From Lentilactobacillus sp. Marseille-Q4993 (GTDB lineage Bacteria; Bacillota; Bacilli; Lactobacillales; Lactobacillaceae): a stretch of DNA of 33,530 nucleotides. The stretch covers positions 1 through 33,530 of the forward strand of contig NZ_CATNVB010000026.1 of the NCBI RefSeq assembly GCF_951230165.1, given 5' to 3'. Below, in pieces: positions 1-7,208 of the stretch. The first letter of the stretch is position 1. Every line of letters starts with the position of its first letter. Position numbers and translations under genes: made by a program. The notes below the pieces were generated by a model. The model was given only the letters and a program-made list of their open reading frames with translations. It searched no databases and was not told where the DNA came from.

Positions 1-66
1 ACCTCGATGATTCATTAAGAATATAGTTTCACGTTCTTCTATGGTAAGATGCTTGTAGTGGCTCAT
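1..66 (-). CDS. IS30-family transposase, N-terminal end only
   Basis: The first 22 codons of a transposase are visible before the gene runs off the left edge. The start MSHYKHLTIEERETI is the typical opening of IS30-family transposases of lactic acid bacteria, whose N-terminal helix-turn-helix binds the inverted repeats. The catalytic DDE domain is outside the window, so completeness cannot be judged. The ATG is at 66-64, and AAAGGA-like bases about 10 nt upstream can serve as ribosome binding site. The IS lies beside attachment-like repeats and ssrA, so it probably inserted into an older mobile element there. Confidence 0.85.
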   Translation of the reverse strand, partial: MSHYKHLTIEERETIFLMNHRG

Positions 67-150
67 AGCTAGATTCCTTTCATGATTGTTTTCGCAAACA
101 TCATTTTACAGGAATCCAGCTATGGGTTTTTTTTTAGTCACTATTGCACT
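1..150 (-). mobile_element. End of an IS30-type insertion sequence
   Basis: The 5' end of the transposase gene plus its upstream segment. The stretch at about 130-155, a T-run followed by a short GTCACTATTGCACTT-like sequence, is where the terminal inverted repeat would be expected. The other end is not in the window, so neither the repeat pair nor a target duplication can be verified. The right boundary is approximate. Confidence 0.5.
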
Positions 151-171
151 TAAATTGTAAATTCAAGAAAT

Positions 172-201
172 AAAAAAGTTAGCCAAATTAATTGGCTAAC
201 T
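172..201 (-). terminator. Rho-independent terminator downstream of ssrA
   Basis: A perfect 10-bp stem (arms 177-186 and 192-201, loop ATTAA) is followed on the minus strand by a run of six T. It can stop transcription coming from ssrA, although it lies about 140 nt past the mature tmRNA end. A third copy of TTGGCTAACTT at 230-240 could form an alternative hairpin with the first arm. Confidence 0.75.
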
Positions 202-339
202 TCTCAATCTGGCCCAGGTATTTAAAAATTTGGCTAACTTTTTCTGACAATATATGACAATCAGTGACAATTCTCAAATCACAAAATCGCGTTATATCGG
301 CCCTTTGGCAACCCATGACAACTTGTGAAACTTACTTTA
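202..339 (+). repeat. TGACAA repeats beside ssrA: attachment-arm-like region
   Basis: TGACAA occurs at 245-250, 255-260 and 265-270, an exact 10-bp period, and again at 316-321, 19 nt before the 3' end of ssrA. The prophage junction next to tRNA-Gln shows the same arrangement on the opposite strand, at 7163-7168, 7153-7158 and 7112-7117. The two regions also share CAACCCATGACAA. Helically phased short repeats next to a tRNA-like 3' end are typical of tyrosine-integrase arm sites. The inference is that an element with a related integrase is, or was, inserted at ssrA from the left. Around 209-226 a LAQ-like codon string resembles a decayed integrase C-terminus, but this is weak. Confidence 0.5.
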
Positions 340-705
340 TGGAGTCGGCGGGAGTCGAACCCGCGTCCGAGCATATCGGCACCTAGATATCTACGTTCAT
401 AGATTTACTATTTAAAATTAGCTATTTAAAACGCCGCAAATCAAGGCACTCATAAATAGCTAACCTGATTAGTCTCTTCCGTCCACTTCAGGTGTGAGCA
501 ACCGGCGTAAGTCCACTAAATTTAGGACCCAGATCTAACCCATGGACGAGATTAGGAGGATCTACGTTAAGCGCTTATTAGGCAGCTAAAGCGTAAGAAT
601 TGTTATTATTTTTTGCAGTTATAATTTAAACTGGGCGGTTTTACGTGGCGCCGCACGAAACGCAATCCAGGCTCGACCTATACCCGTCGAATCCTTAACG
701 ACCCC
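340..705 (-). ncRNA. ssrA: tmRNA (transfer-messenger RNA)
   Basis: tmRNA rescues stalled ribosomes and tags the unfinished protein for degradation. The 5' GGGGUCG pairs with 3' CGACUCC to form a 7-bp acceptor stem with the G3-U pair recognised by alanyl-tRNA synthetase. A T-arm with GGGTTCGACTCCC lies just inside the 3' end. The internal reading frame encodes AKNNNNSYALAA followed by TAA TAA, ending in the usual degradation signal. The mature RNA is about 366 nt. CCA is not encoded: the discriminator A is the complement of base 340 and is followed by TAA. The gene lies 50 nt downstream of the HAD gene on the same strand. Confidence 0.97.
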
Positions 706-739
706 AAAATACTGCATTAATACTTTAACATACTAATCC

Positions 740-769
740 AGTATAATAAAGCGATTTAGATAAGATCAA
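740..769 (-). promoter_or_regulatory. Probable ssrA promoter
   Basis: On the minus strand, TTGATC (769-764) and TATACT (745-740) are separated by 18 bp. The -35 box overlaps the last codons of the HAD gene. Transcription would start near 733, leaving a short leader that RNase P would remove to give the mature 5' end at 705. Confidence 0.6.
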
Positions 770-1529
770 AGTGCTTTAGACCATTAACGATACCATGATC
801 AGTATTGTTGGTGGTGATAAACTCAGCGTATTCCTTAACGTGAGGTAGCCCGTTACCCATCACTACTGGGTGATCTACGTGTTCAAGCATCGGAATATCG
901 TTGTTACCATCACCAAATCCGTACGTAGGAACTCCTTCAAGTTTGGCATTTTTGACAAGTTCGATGATGCCTCGTTTTTTGGAACCACCGGCAGCTACAA
1001 CGTCCATACTGTACGGCGTGTTTCGGAAGAAAGTGAAAACACCGTCGTACTTATTGATATAATCGTCATCGTGCCCAACGGTGTTGACCACCATCATGTA
1101 AATTTTGTTGTTGGCCATGAATTCCTCAGTTCCAACTGGTGGAACGGGAGTGTTGATTGAGGCATAATTATTCTTAACAGTTTCGTTAACCATATTGATG
1201 CGGTAATCTTCGTTTGAATAAACGGTTACCGAGTCATCAAATGTTTTCGCATAATCCATAAATTCTTGAATTTTAAAATTGTCTAGCACTGCTTCATAAA
1301 CTGGTTTGCTTTCAAACGTAACGAAACTACCGTTTGCAGACACAACTGAATCGATTCCGGTTCTCTCCAAAATCGTTGTAATCTCGAAAATGTTACGGCC
1401 AGTCGAAATCACTGGGAGGACGTTGTTAGCTCGTAATTGGTGCATTGCGTTAGCTACTTCGTCATCAACCTTTGTCTGTTCGTTGAGTAAAGTGTGATCG
1501 AGGTCGAAAAATGCAATTCCTTTATACAT
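756..1529 (-). CDS. Cof-type HAD-superfamily hydrolase (HAD-IIB)
   Basis: A cytosolic phosphatase of the Cof/YidA type, which typically acts on sugar phosphates or flavin-type phosphates; the substrate cannot be read from sequence. Motif I is FFDLDHTLL with D9 as nucleophile and D11 as acid/base. The motif III lysine is in GGSKKRG. Motif IV is GFGDGNNDIPML (residues 204-215) with D207 and D211 binding magnesium. The 257-aa length and the large cap insertion between motifs I and III fit subfamily IIB. AAGGACGG precedes the ATG. It is divergent from the pseudopeptidase gene and followed by ssrA. Confidence 0.9.
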   Translation of the reverse strand: MYKGIAFFDLDHTLLNEQTKVDDEVANAMHQLRANNVLPVISTGRNIFEITTILERTGIDSVVSANGSFVTFESKPVYEAVLDNFKIQEFMDYAKTFDDSVTVYSNEDYRINMVNETVKNNYASINTPVPPVGTEEFMANNKIYMMVVNTVGHDDDYINKYDGVFTFFRNTPYSMDVVAAGGSKKRGIIELVKNAKLEGVPTYGFGDGNNDIPMLEHVDHPVVMGNGLPHVKEYAEFITTNNTDHGIVNGLKHFDLI

Positions 1530-1583
1530 GGATGTACCGTCCTTACATATTTAATTTGGAACTATCTAAAATAATGATACCAA

Positions 1584-1601
1584 GCTTAATACTTTTTAAG
1601 C
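1584..1601. promoter_or_regulatory. Palindrome in the divergent intergenic region
   Basis: GCTTAA-N6-TTAAGC lies between the divergent HAD and pseudopeptidase genes, just upstream of TGGTAGAAT (1618-1626), a plausible extended -10 for the rightward operon. It overlaps the -35 position, so it could be an operator, for example for the response regulator encoded two genes on. No binding protein can be named. Confidence 0.3.
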
Positions 1602-1647
1602 AAGTTAAGCATTTTCTTGGTAGAATGGATATATATGGGGTGAAAAG

Positions 1648-2346
1648 ATGAAAAAGACATCAATTGCTAGCGAAACACCACATCCGTTTTATATTCGGCT
1701 TGGCTCAATTCCCGGCGAACAGTGGTATCTCCAGGATATTGAAGACGCGGATGACACCTTGCTCAAACGGATAAAGTTACCAGAGACTATTTGGAATCAA
1801 GATTTGTTGGTTGATAAAATAAACTTTTTTAACAAGCAAGCTTGGTATCATTTTAAATACGATAACTTTGAGGGATGGTTACCCAAGAAGAACGTCAAGA
1901 AAACATTTAGACGTTTGGCCATTCCGCCTTTGAAACAGCAGACACAAACCGATTTGGACAATCAGGTTGCAGCTCTACAAATGGTACTTCAAAGTGCTGG
2001 GGCAAACTTGAGTGATGATGAAATTAAGAATCAAATAGGTGATTGGAATCAAAATGATGATAGTTTAGCTGACTTAAGTCATATCATTATCGATGCCACC
2101 CACTCGATAAAGGATTTGCGAAGAGCTAATTTCAAGCAACTTGAGAACCAGATAATGAGACGGCGACCCGTTATTCTGAAGGTTGCTGGTGTTAATAATC
2201 TGAAGACTAGCTTAATTGTTTTGATAGGCTTTAATAAGAAAATCTTTTATTACAATGATCCTTGGACGGGTCATTTGGAGTCGATATCGACTACCCATTT
2301 AAAAAAGCACTGGCAAAATCGCAGGGTTGAGGCAATTAGCTATTAA
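1648..2346 (+). CDS. C39-like family protein, probably catalytically inactive, with SH3/GW-like N-terminus
   Basis: 232 aa with no signal peptide or membrane segment. The N-terminal ~90 residues (QWYLQDIED, FEGWLPKKNV) resemble SH3_8/GW cell-wall-binding modules. The C-terminal half follows the Peptidase_C39_2 layout, with the helix QVAALQMVLQSAG and the strand end FYYNDPW. Where active members have GCE-V-(T/S) before the helix this protein has DNQ-V-A, so the nucleophilic Cys is missing. The usual His before the central strand (HWVVV-like) is replaced by LKTSLIVLIGF. GGGGTG precedes ATG by 5 nt. It is the first gene of a run with the two-component system 18 nt downstream, so a role in signalling is an inference. 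Confidence 0.55.
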   Translation: MKKTSIASETPHPFYIRLGSIPGEQWYLQDIEDADDTLLKRIKLPETIWNQDLLVDKINFFNKQAWYHFKYDNFEGWLPKKNVKKTFRRLAIPPLKQQTQTDLDNQVAALQMVLQSAGANLSDDEIKNQIGDWNQNDDSLADLSHIIIDATHSIKDLRRANFKQLENQIMRRRPVILKVAGVNNLKTSLIVLIGFNKKIFYYNDPWTGHLESISTTHLKKHWQNRRVEAISY

Positions 2347-2364
2347 TCCGCGGGAGGTAGAATA

Positions 2365-3096
2365 ATGAAGTTGTTAATGATTGAAGATAATAAATCAGTA
2401 TCTGAAATGATGTCCATGTTTTTCCAGAAGGAAGATTGGGACGTTACTTTTGCGTACGATGGCGATGAGGCCATGGATAAATTTAATGAATCGCCCGATG
2501 ATTGGGATATTATCACCCTTGATTTGAACTTACCTAAAAAGGATGGAATGGAAGTCGCGAGAGAAATTCGGGCTCAATCTGAATCCGTGCCAATAATTAT
2601 GTTAACGGCTAGAGATTCTGATAGTGACCAAGTCATTGGATTTGAGATGGGGGCTGATGACTATGTTACTAAACCATTTTCACCAATTACGTTAGTTGCT
2701 AGAATTAAAGCTTTACAACGGCGTGTTCATACTGAAGGTGGTGGGGGTGAGGAATCATCTTCAAGTTCTAAAAACAACAATTTGGTTCAAACTGATCACT
2801 TTAAACTCAACACTAGTACGCGCGAAGCCTACTTGGATGATAAGGCAATTCCTGATTTAACGCCGAAGGAATTTGATTTGCTGAAAACATTAGCCCAAAA
2901 ACCACGTCAAGTGTTCTCACGGGAGCAATTACTAGGGTTAGTCTGGGACTACGAATACTACGGTGACGAACGAACAGTTGACGCTCACGTTAAGAAATTA
3001 AGACAAAAAATTGAAAAAGTTGGCCCTCAAGTCATTCAAACTGTTTGGGGTGTTGGCTATAAATTTGACGATAGCGAAGTGAATTCTGAAGAATGA
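2365..3096 (+). CDS. OmpR/PhoB-family response regulator
   Basis: DNA-binding regulator phosphorylated by the kinase encoded next. The receiver domain (about 1-120) has the acidic pair E7/D8, phosphoacceptor D53 in TLDLNLP, T81 and K103 in TKPFSP. A Gly/Ser-rich linker (about 125-140, GGGGEESSSSS) is unusually long. The C-terminal winged helix (about 145-238) contains TPKEFDLL, VFSREQLL, TVDAHVKKLRQK and VWGVGYKF. GGGAGG lies upstream of the ATG. It overlaps the kinase gene by 4 nt (ATGA), indicating translational coupling. The regulated genes cannot be identified from sequence. Confidence 0.95.
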   Translation: MKLLMIEDNKSVSEMMSMFFQKEDWDVTFAYDGDEAMDKFNESPDDWDIITLDLNLPKKDGMEVAREIRAQSESVPIIMLTARDSDSDQVIGFEMGADDYVTKPFSPITLVARIKALQRRVHTEGGGGEESSSSSKNNNLVQTDHFKLNTSTREAYLDDKAIPDLTPKEFDLLKTLAQKPRQVFSREQLLGLVWDYEYYGDERTVDAHVKKLRQKIEKVGPQVIQTVWGVGYKFDDSEVNSEE

Positions 3097-4580
3097 AAAT
3101 GATTTATCAGCAGATGCTGGCCTTCTTTACGGTTATCGCTCTTACCATCTTGCTGTTAGGTTTTTCATTTTCACGAACCACTAAGTCATTTGTGTACGAC
3201 ACAACGTGGCAACGGTTGGAAAAATATTCAGACAGCTTGATTCAACAATCACTGATCGTAAACAATGAAGGCAGTACTGCAAATTCAAAAATTGAGTTTA
3301 ACAAAAAGACTCTTAAAATAAGTGAATCGCTGCTGGAAAATCAATCTGTCCATTTTACTTTGTTCAATGTAAAGAATAAGGTGATTTTTCCAAGCAACGG
3401 GTTATCTCCTCAAATCTCCAAGAAAGATTGGTCTCATCTCCAAAAAGACCAGATTGTGAGAAAGGTTTCTAGTCAGTCAACGAAGCTACCAAACGGGAAG
3501 ACCCGTCCTGCGATGATTGAGGTTTTGAAGCCTTACTATTACAAGAAAAAATTGGTAGCGGCGGTTGTTGCTGGTTCCTTTATTTCGGATGTTAATTCGA
3601 ACGTTGACCGGATAAATCGTAACTTGATTACTGGATTGGGAATCGCACTTATTATGGCGATGATTGTTAGTTTCTTTATTGCAAATAGGTTGAATCGCCG
3701 AATTAGTCAACTCCAAAGCGTGGCTAATCAAGTTGCTAATGGTAACTACAACATTAGAGTTCCCGTTAAGGGCCAAGATGAAATCGATGAGTTGATTGGT
3801 GATTTCAATCATATGACTGAGTCCCTTCAAAAAGGGGAGCAGGAAATTCAGCGACAAGAGGAACGACGACAAGAGTTTTTGGCTGACGCAGCGCATGAAA
3901 TGCGAACTCCACTTACTACGATTTCAGGAATTTTGGAGGGAATTAAGTATGATGTAATTCCCGAGGATTCACGTGAGCAGAGTTTGGATTTGATGAGTAA
4001 CGAAACCCAACGATTGATTAGATTGGTTAATGAAAACTTGGATTATGAGAAGATCAGGACCAATTCTATTCAATTGGACAGGCGTCATTTCAACGCTCAC
4101 GATGTTTTTGAAAACATTGTTGAACAGCTAAGCAATAAGTCGGGGTTAGCTAAGGACGAGATTCATATTCATGCCCCTAAAGAGTTACCAATTTACGCCG
4201 ATTATGATCGATTTGTTCAAATTATGGTCAATATCACGACCAATGCAATTCAGTTTACTGAAAATGGAACCATTACTCTGATTGGGGAACGAGGGTATAA
4301 TGAAACTATCGTTCGGATTCAGGATTCAGGGATTGGGATGACTGATGAGCAACAGAAGAACATCTTTGAACGGTATTATAAGGCCGACGCTTCCCGAAGA
4401 AGTGGTAAATACGGGGAGTCTGGTCTAGGACTTGCGATTGTTCACCAGCTGGTCAAACAGCATGGTGGCGAGATATCTGTTAAGTCTAAATTAAATGAGG
4501 GTACAACTTTTACGATCATCTTTCCTGATGAGGATAATGAAAAAAGTCAGCAAGGTGACGAAAATACAATTGAAAGCTGA
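3093..4580 (+). CDS. Membrane sensor histidine kinase (HAMP-HisKA-HATPase_c)
   Basis: 495 aa. TM1 is about residues 7-26, followed by an extracytoplasmic sensor region of about 150 residues. TM2 (ITGLGIALIMAMIVSFFIA) leads into a HAMP domain. The dimerisation helix contains H268 in FLADAAHEMRTPL, the autophosphorylation site. ATP-binding motifs are NITTNAIQFT (N box), DSGIGM (G1), FERYYKAD (F box) and GESGLGLAI (G2). The C-terminus is acidic and hydrophilic. The start overlaps the response regulator stop; a second ATG two codons later is equally possible. It forms a cognate pair with that regulator, and pgi starts 14 nt downstream. Confidence 0.95.
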   Translation: MKMIYQQMLAFFTVIALTILLLGFSFSRTTKSFVYDTTWQRLEKYSDSLIQQSLIVNNEGSTANSKIEFNKKTLKISESLLENQSVHFTLFNVKNKVIFPSNGLSPQISKKDWSHLQKDQIVRKVSSQSTKLPNGKTRPAMIEVLKPYYYKKKLVAAVVAGSFISDVNSNVDRINRNLITGLGIALIMAMIVSFFIANRLNRRISQLQSVANQVANGNYNIRVPVKGQDEIDELIGDFNHMTESLQKGEQEIQRQEERRQEFLADAAHEMRTPLTTISGILEGIKYDVIPEDSREQSLDLMSNETQRLIRLVNENLDYEKIRTNSIQLDRRHFNAHDVFENIVEQLSNKSGLAKDEIHIHAPKELPIYADYDRFVQIMVNITTNAIQFTENGTITLIGERGYNETIVRIQDSGIGMTDEQQKNIFERYYKADASRRSGKYGESGLGLAIVHQLVKQHGGEISVKSKLNEGTTFTIIFPDEDNEKSQQGDENTIES

Positions 4581-4594
4581 GGATGAAGTAAATT

Positions 4595-5929
4595 ATGGCT
4601 TATGTTAACTTTGATACATCAAAATTAGGTAAATTTGTTCATGAAAATGAGTTAGGCGAAATGCAAGCGATGGTTAATGCCGCTGATGAACAACTTAGAA
4701 AAGGAACCGGTGCAGGTAGTGATTTCCGCGACTGGCTCGATTTACCAACTAACTATGACCATGAGGAGTTTGACCGAATTAAGCAGGCTGCTGCTAAGAT
4801 TCGTAAGGATTCAAAGTTTTTGATTGCAATTGGTATCGGTGGCTCATACCTTGGCGCCCAAATGGCAATCGATGTGTTGCACAATAATTTCTACACTAGA
4901 AATCAGGATGATACCCAAGTTATCTTTGCAGGAAACTCACTGTCATCATCATACTTGAGTGAATTATTAGACTATGTTGGTGATGCTGACTTTTCAATTA
5001 ACGTTATTTCAAAGTCTGGAACAACAACAGAACCTGCAATTGCATTCAGAATTTTCCGTGAGAAATTAGTTGCCAAGTACGGTGAAAAGGAAGCAAATTC
5101 AAGAATCTATGTAACTACTGATAAGAAACAAGGAGCATTGAAACGCGAAGCCGACGTTAATGGTTGGGAATCATTTGTCATCCTTGATGGTGTTGGTGGC
5201 CGTTACTCAGTTCTTAGCCCAGTGGGACTATTACCAATTGCAGTATCGGGTGCTAGCATTGATGACTTGATGGCTGGTGCTAGGGATGCTCAAAACGAAC
5301 TCACTGATCCAGACTTAACTAAGAACCCAGCATATCAATATGCTGCGTACAGAAACATCCTTTACCGCAAGGGCTTCACTACTGAAATCCTTGAAAACTA
5401 CGAGCCAAATTTAAGAATGTTTGCCGAATGGTGGAAGCAACTTGCTGGAGAATCAGAAGGTAAAGACCAAAAGGGAATTTATCCATCCTCAGCCAACTTT
5501 ACAACTGACTTACATTCACTTGGTCAATACATCCAAGAAGGGCTTAGAAACCTGTTTGAAACTGTGATTAAGCTTGATACTCCAAATGCTGACGTTACCG
5601 TTCCTTCAGCTGAAAAGGACCTAGATGGTTTGGGCTACCTTGAGGGCAAGTCATTGGACTGGGTTAACACTAAGGCGTATGAAGGTGTAGTTCTTGCCCA
5701 TACCGATGGTGGAGTTCCCGTTATGACTGTTCATATTCCAGATGAGAAGGAATACTCACTTGGTTATTTGATTTACTTCTTTGAAGTAGGAATTGCTATT
5801 TCAGGTTATTTGAACGGAATCAATCCATTTAATCAGCCAGGGGTTGAAGCATATAAGAAGAATATGTTTGGCTTGCTAGGCAAACCAGGATTTGAAGAAA
5901 TTGGCGATGAGCTAAACAAACGCCTTTAA
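4595..5929 (+). CDS. pgi: Glucose-6-phosphate isomerase
   Basis: Interconverts glucose 6-phosphate and fructose 6-phosphate in the cytosol. The 444-aa length matches the short Firmicutes form. Family signatures are visible: [13 protein letters not shown], the phosphate-binding segment [28 protein letters not shown], and [14 protein letters not shown] with E315. GAGG lies about 10 nt before ATG. The gene follows the histidine kinase by 14 nt with no terminator between them, so it is probably at least partly co-transcribed with the two-component system. It ends at a strong bidirectional terminator. Confidence 0.97.
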   Translation: MAYVNFDTSKLGKFVHENELGEMQAMVNAADEQLRKGTGAGSDFRDWLDLPTNYDHEEFDRIKQAAAKIRKDSKFLIAIGIGGSYLGAQMAIDVLHNNFYTRNQDDTQVIFAGNSLSSSYLSELLDYVGDADFSINVISKSGTTTEPAIAFRIFREKLVAKYGEKEANSRIYVTTDKKQGALKREADVNGWESFVILDGVGGRYSVLSPVGLLPIAVSGASIDDLMAGARDAQNELTDPDLTKNPAYQYAAYRNILYRKGFTTEILENYEPNLRMFAEWWKQLAGESEGKDQKGIYPSSANFTTDLHSLGQYIQEGLRNLFETVIKLDTPNADVTVPSAEKDLDGLGYLEGKSLDWVNTKAYEGVVLAHTDGGVPVMTVHIPDEKEYSLGYLIYFFEVGIAISGYLNGINPFNQPGVEAYKKNMFGLLGKPGFEEIGDELNKRL

Positions 5930-5943
5930 TTTCATAGGTAGCT

Positions 5944-5980
5944 AAAAAGGAACCAACTCATTTCGAGTTGGTTCCTTTTA
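5944..5980. terminator. Bidirectional terminator between pgi and the lipoprotein gene
   Basis: A perfect 15-bp stem (arms 5945-5959 and 5965-5979, 5-nt loop) has terminal A and T runs on both sides, so it can work in both directions. It lies between two convergent genes, and the lipoprotein stop codon (5978-5980) sits inside it. Confidence 0.95.
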
Positions 5981-6616
5981 GTTAATTTGAGTACTGATCT
6001 TGTTGATAACTTGATTACCAGTCAAGGCGAAACTAACAGCATTTCCTTGCTTGCTCGTCAGATAGGTTATCTCCCTTATTTGAAACGGTCCGCTACCGGT
6101 GACAGCTTCGCCGTTCGGGGTTCCTAATTTCGCCAAGATATCAACGTATTGGCTACCAATCTTTATTGATTTTGCTTGCTTAGCAGAAACAATTTTAGGA
6201 CTGCCAACTTTACTGGCGGCGTATGATTTTGCTACCACTTTATTATCAGTTAATTGAATAGTCACAAATGATGAGTGGAAGGTGGGACAAACGTTACGCC
6301 AAGATAGTTGAGTCGTTTTGTGATTGGTTCCAGAGATATTTGCTTTTGACTGGACGGATGGCTTGCCTAATAAAGCAATAACTTGCTTTTCAGTAGTACC
6401 ACCAACACCATTACTCACCGATCCAACTTTAATTTGTTGGTAATTTTTGCGGTTTACTTTAGTTCTAGTGTGTTTCATTTTAATTTGAAGTTTTAAGCCT
6501 TTTACTTCTGTCTTAGCGTCTGCTGTATGGGCTGGGCTTACGGTCCCCGTTTGTCCGCAAGCTGCTAGCATACCCGCTAAGCTCAAAAGCACCCCGAATG
6601 CTAATAGCCGTTTCAT
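5978..6616 (-). CDS. Secreted lipoprotein with two BamE/DUF3862-like repeats
   Basis: 212 aa. The signal peptide ends in the lipobox LAAC with lipidated C20, so the protein is anchored to the outer face of the membrane. Two similar repeats follow (about 60-140 and 145-210), each with a motif of the type 'KxGS...ILxxLGxP': QVIALLGKPSV and DILAKLGTPNG. This resembles SmpA/BamE-like (DUF3862) folds found in Gram-positive lipoproteins and inhibitor-like domains. ATG at 6616-6614 is preceded by AGGGGTG; an in-frame GTG three codons earlier overlaps that site and is less likely. Function unknown. Confidence 0.8.
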   Translation of the reverse strand: MKRLLAFGVLLSLAGMLAACGQTGTVSPAHTADAKTEVKGLKLQIKMKHTRTKVNRKNYQQIKVGSVSNGVGGTTEKQVIALLGKPSVQSKANISGTNHKTTQLSWRNVCPTFHSSFVTIQLTDNKVVAKSYAASKVGSPKIVSAKQAKSIKIGSQYVDILAKLGTPNGEAVTGSGPFQIREITYLTSKQGNAVSFALTGNQVINKISTQIN

Positions 6617-6767
6617 AAATATCACCCCTATTAATACAGGTTCATTATCTCACTAACTCTTAAGATTCTATAAAGATAAGCTTGTGATAATGAAAATGTA
6701 ACTTGGGTGCAATGTTTAGGTAATCTAACCTCGGAAAGCTGTGTTGATCCGGACAAAATCTAAGAAA

Positions 6768-6799
6768 ACAAAAAAGCCGATATACCTTGGTATATCAGC
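6768..6799 (-). terminator. Terminator of tRNA-Glu
   Basis: Stem GCTGATATACC / GGTATATCGGC (6799-6776) followed on the minus strand by a T run complementary to 6775-6768. It lies 16 nt past the tRNA. Confidence 0.9.
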
Positions 6800-6814
6800 T
6801 TCTATAGTGCTTTA

Positions 6815-6888
6815 TCACCCGCACGGGGCTCGAACCCGTAACTCCGCCTTGAGAGGGCGACGTCTTAAACCAGTTTGACCAGCGGGCA
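6815..6888 (-). tRNA. tRNA-Glu (anticodon CUC)
   Basis: 74 nt with a full cloverleaf. D-stem is GTC/GAC. The anticodon stem TCGCC/GGCGG encloses loop CTCTCAA (anticodon CTC, codon GAG). The T-arm is ACGGG-TTCGAGC-CCCGT. The acceptor TGCCCGC/GCGGGTG has U1-G72 and G2-U71 wobble pairs at the end, where tRNA-Glu usually has G1-C72. CCA is not encoded. A canonical promoter lies 22 nt upstream and a terminator follows. Confidence 0.9.
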
Positions 6889-6910
6889 ATGTCATCAAAC
6901 TTACTTAAAT

Positions 6911-6939
6911 ATCTTATCGAAAATCGGAAGGATTGTCAA
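6911..6939 (-). promoter_or_regulatory. Promoter of tRNA-Glu
   Basis: TTGACA (6939-6934) and TAAGAT (6916-6911) on the minus strand with a 17-bp spacer. This is close to the sigma-A consensus. Confidence 0.85.
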
Positions 6940-6962
6940 CACCAATATTATCAATATTCCTG

Positions 6963-6991
6963 TTGACTTTTTGCTTAAAAATCTCTAGAAT
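6963..6991 (+). promoter_or_regulatory. Promoter of tRNA-Gln
   Basis: TTGACT (6963-6968) and TAGAAT (6986-6991) with a 17-bp spacer. The predicted start near 6998 is 14 nt before the mature tRNA. It is divergent from the tRNA-Glu promoter. Confidence 0.85.
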
Positions 6992-7011
6992 ATTTAGTTG
7001 TAATATTTCAT

Positions 7012-7084
7012 TGGGTATTCGCCAAATTGGTAAGGCAGCGGACTCTGAATCCGTAATTTACTGGTTCGAGCCCAGTATACCCAA
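7012..7084 (+). tRNA. tRNA-Gln (anticodon CUG), at the prophage junction
   Basis: The acceptor TGGGTAT/ATACCCA has the U1-A72 pair typical of tRNA-Gln. The anticodon loop CTCTGAA in stem GCGGA/TCCGT gives CTG, reading CAG. The discriminator is A7084 and CCA is not encoded. The integrase gene lies just downstream and points at the tRNA, so the 3' end of this gene or the bases just after it are probably the bacterial attachment site. The duplicate copy at the far prophage end is outside the window. Confidence 0.92.
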
Positions 7085-7091
7085 CTTATAG

Positions 7092-7190
7092 GTTTCATGA
7101 AGTTTCATGAGTTGTCAAAATCGTTGTTGTAGAGCGATTTTGGCTTTTTTTATTGTCATGGGTTGTCACTGGTTTTCACATAAAACGTAG
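7092..7190 (-). repeat. Left attachment-site arm with phased TTGTCA repeats
   Basis: GTTTCATGA is duplicated at 7092-7100 and 7102-7110. TTGTCA (TGACAA on minus) lies at 7112-7117, 7153-7158 and 7163-7168, the last two 10 bp apart. 'ACGTAGCCAAA' is repeated near 7185-7206. This is the expected integrase-binding region between the int stop and the tRNA. It closely resembles the repeats beside ssrA. The exact crossover core cannot be set without the other junction. Confidence 0.6.
7116..7151 (+). terminator. Terminator after tRNA-Gln
   Basis: Stem CAAAATCG (7116-7123) / CGATTTTG (7135-7142) followed by GC and a run of seven T. It lies in the attachment region, so the prophage may have supplied it and replaced the native terminator of the tRNA. 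Confidence 0.75.
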
Positions 7191-7208
7191 CCAAAAACGT
7201 AGCCAAAT

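Noticed and set aside
245-270. CRISPR-like array of TGACAA repeats
   Set aside because: Repeats are only 6 bp with 4-bp gaps, and there are no cas genes; integrase arm sites explain them better.
2725-2790. Frameshift or insertion in the response regulator linker
   Set aside because: The Gly/Ser-rich stretch keeps the frame and joins two intact domains; it is a long linker.
3486-3896. 136-codon minus-strand frame in the histidine kinase gene
   Set aside because: Antisense to TM2/HAMP coding sequence without a ribosome binding site.
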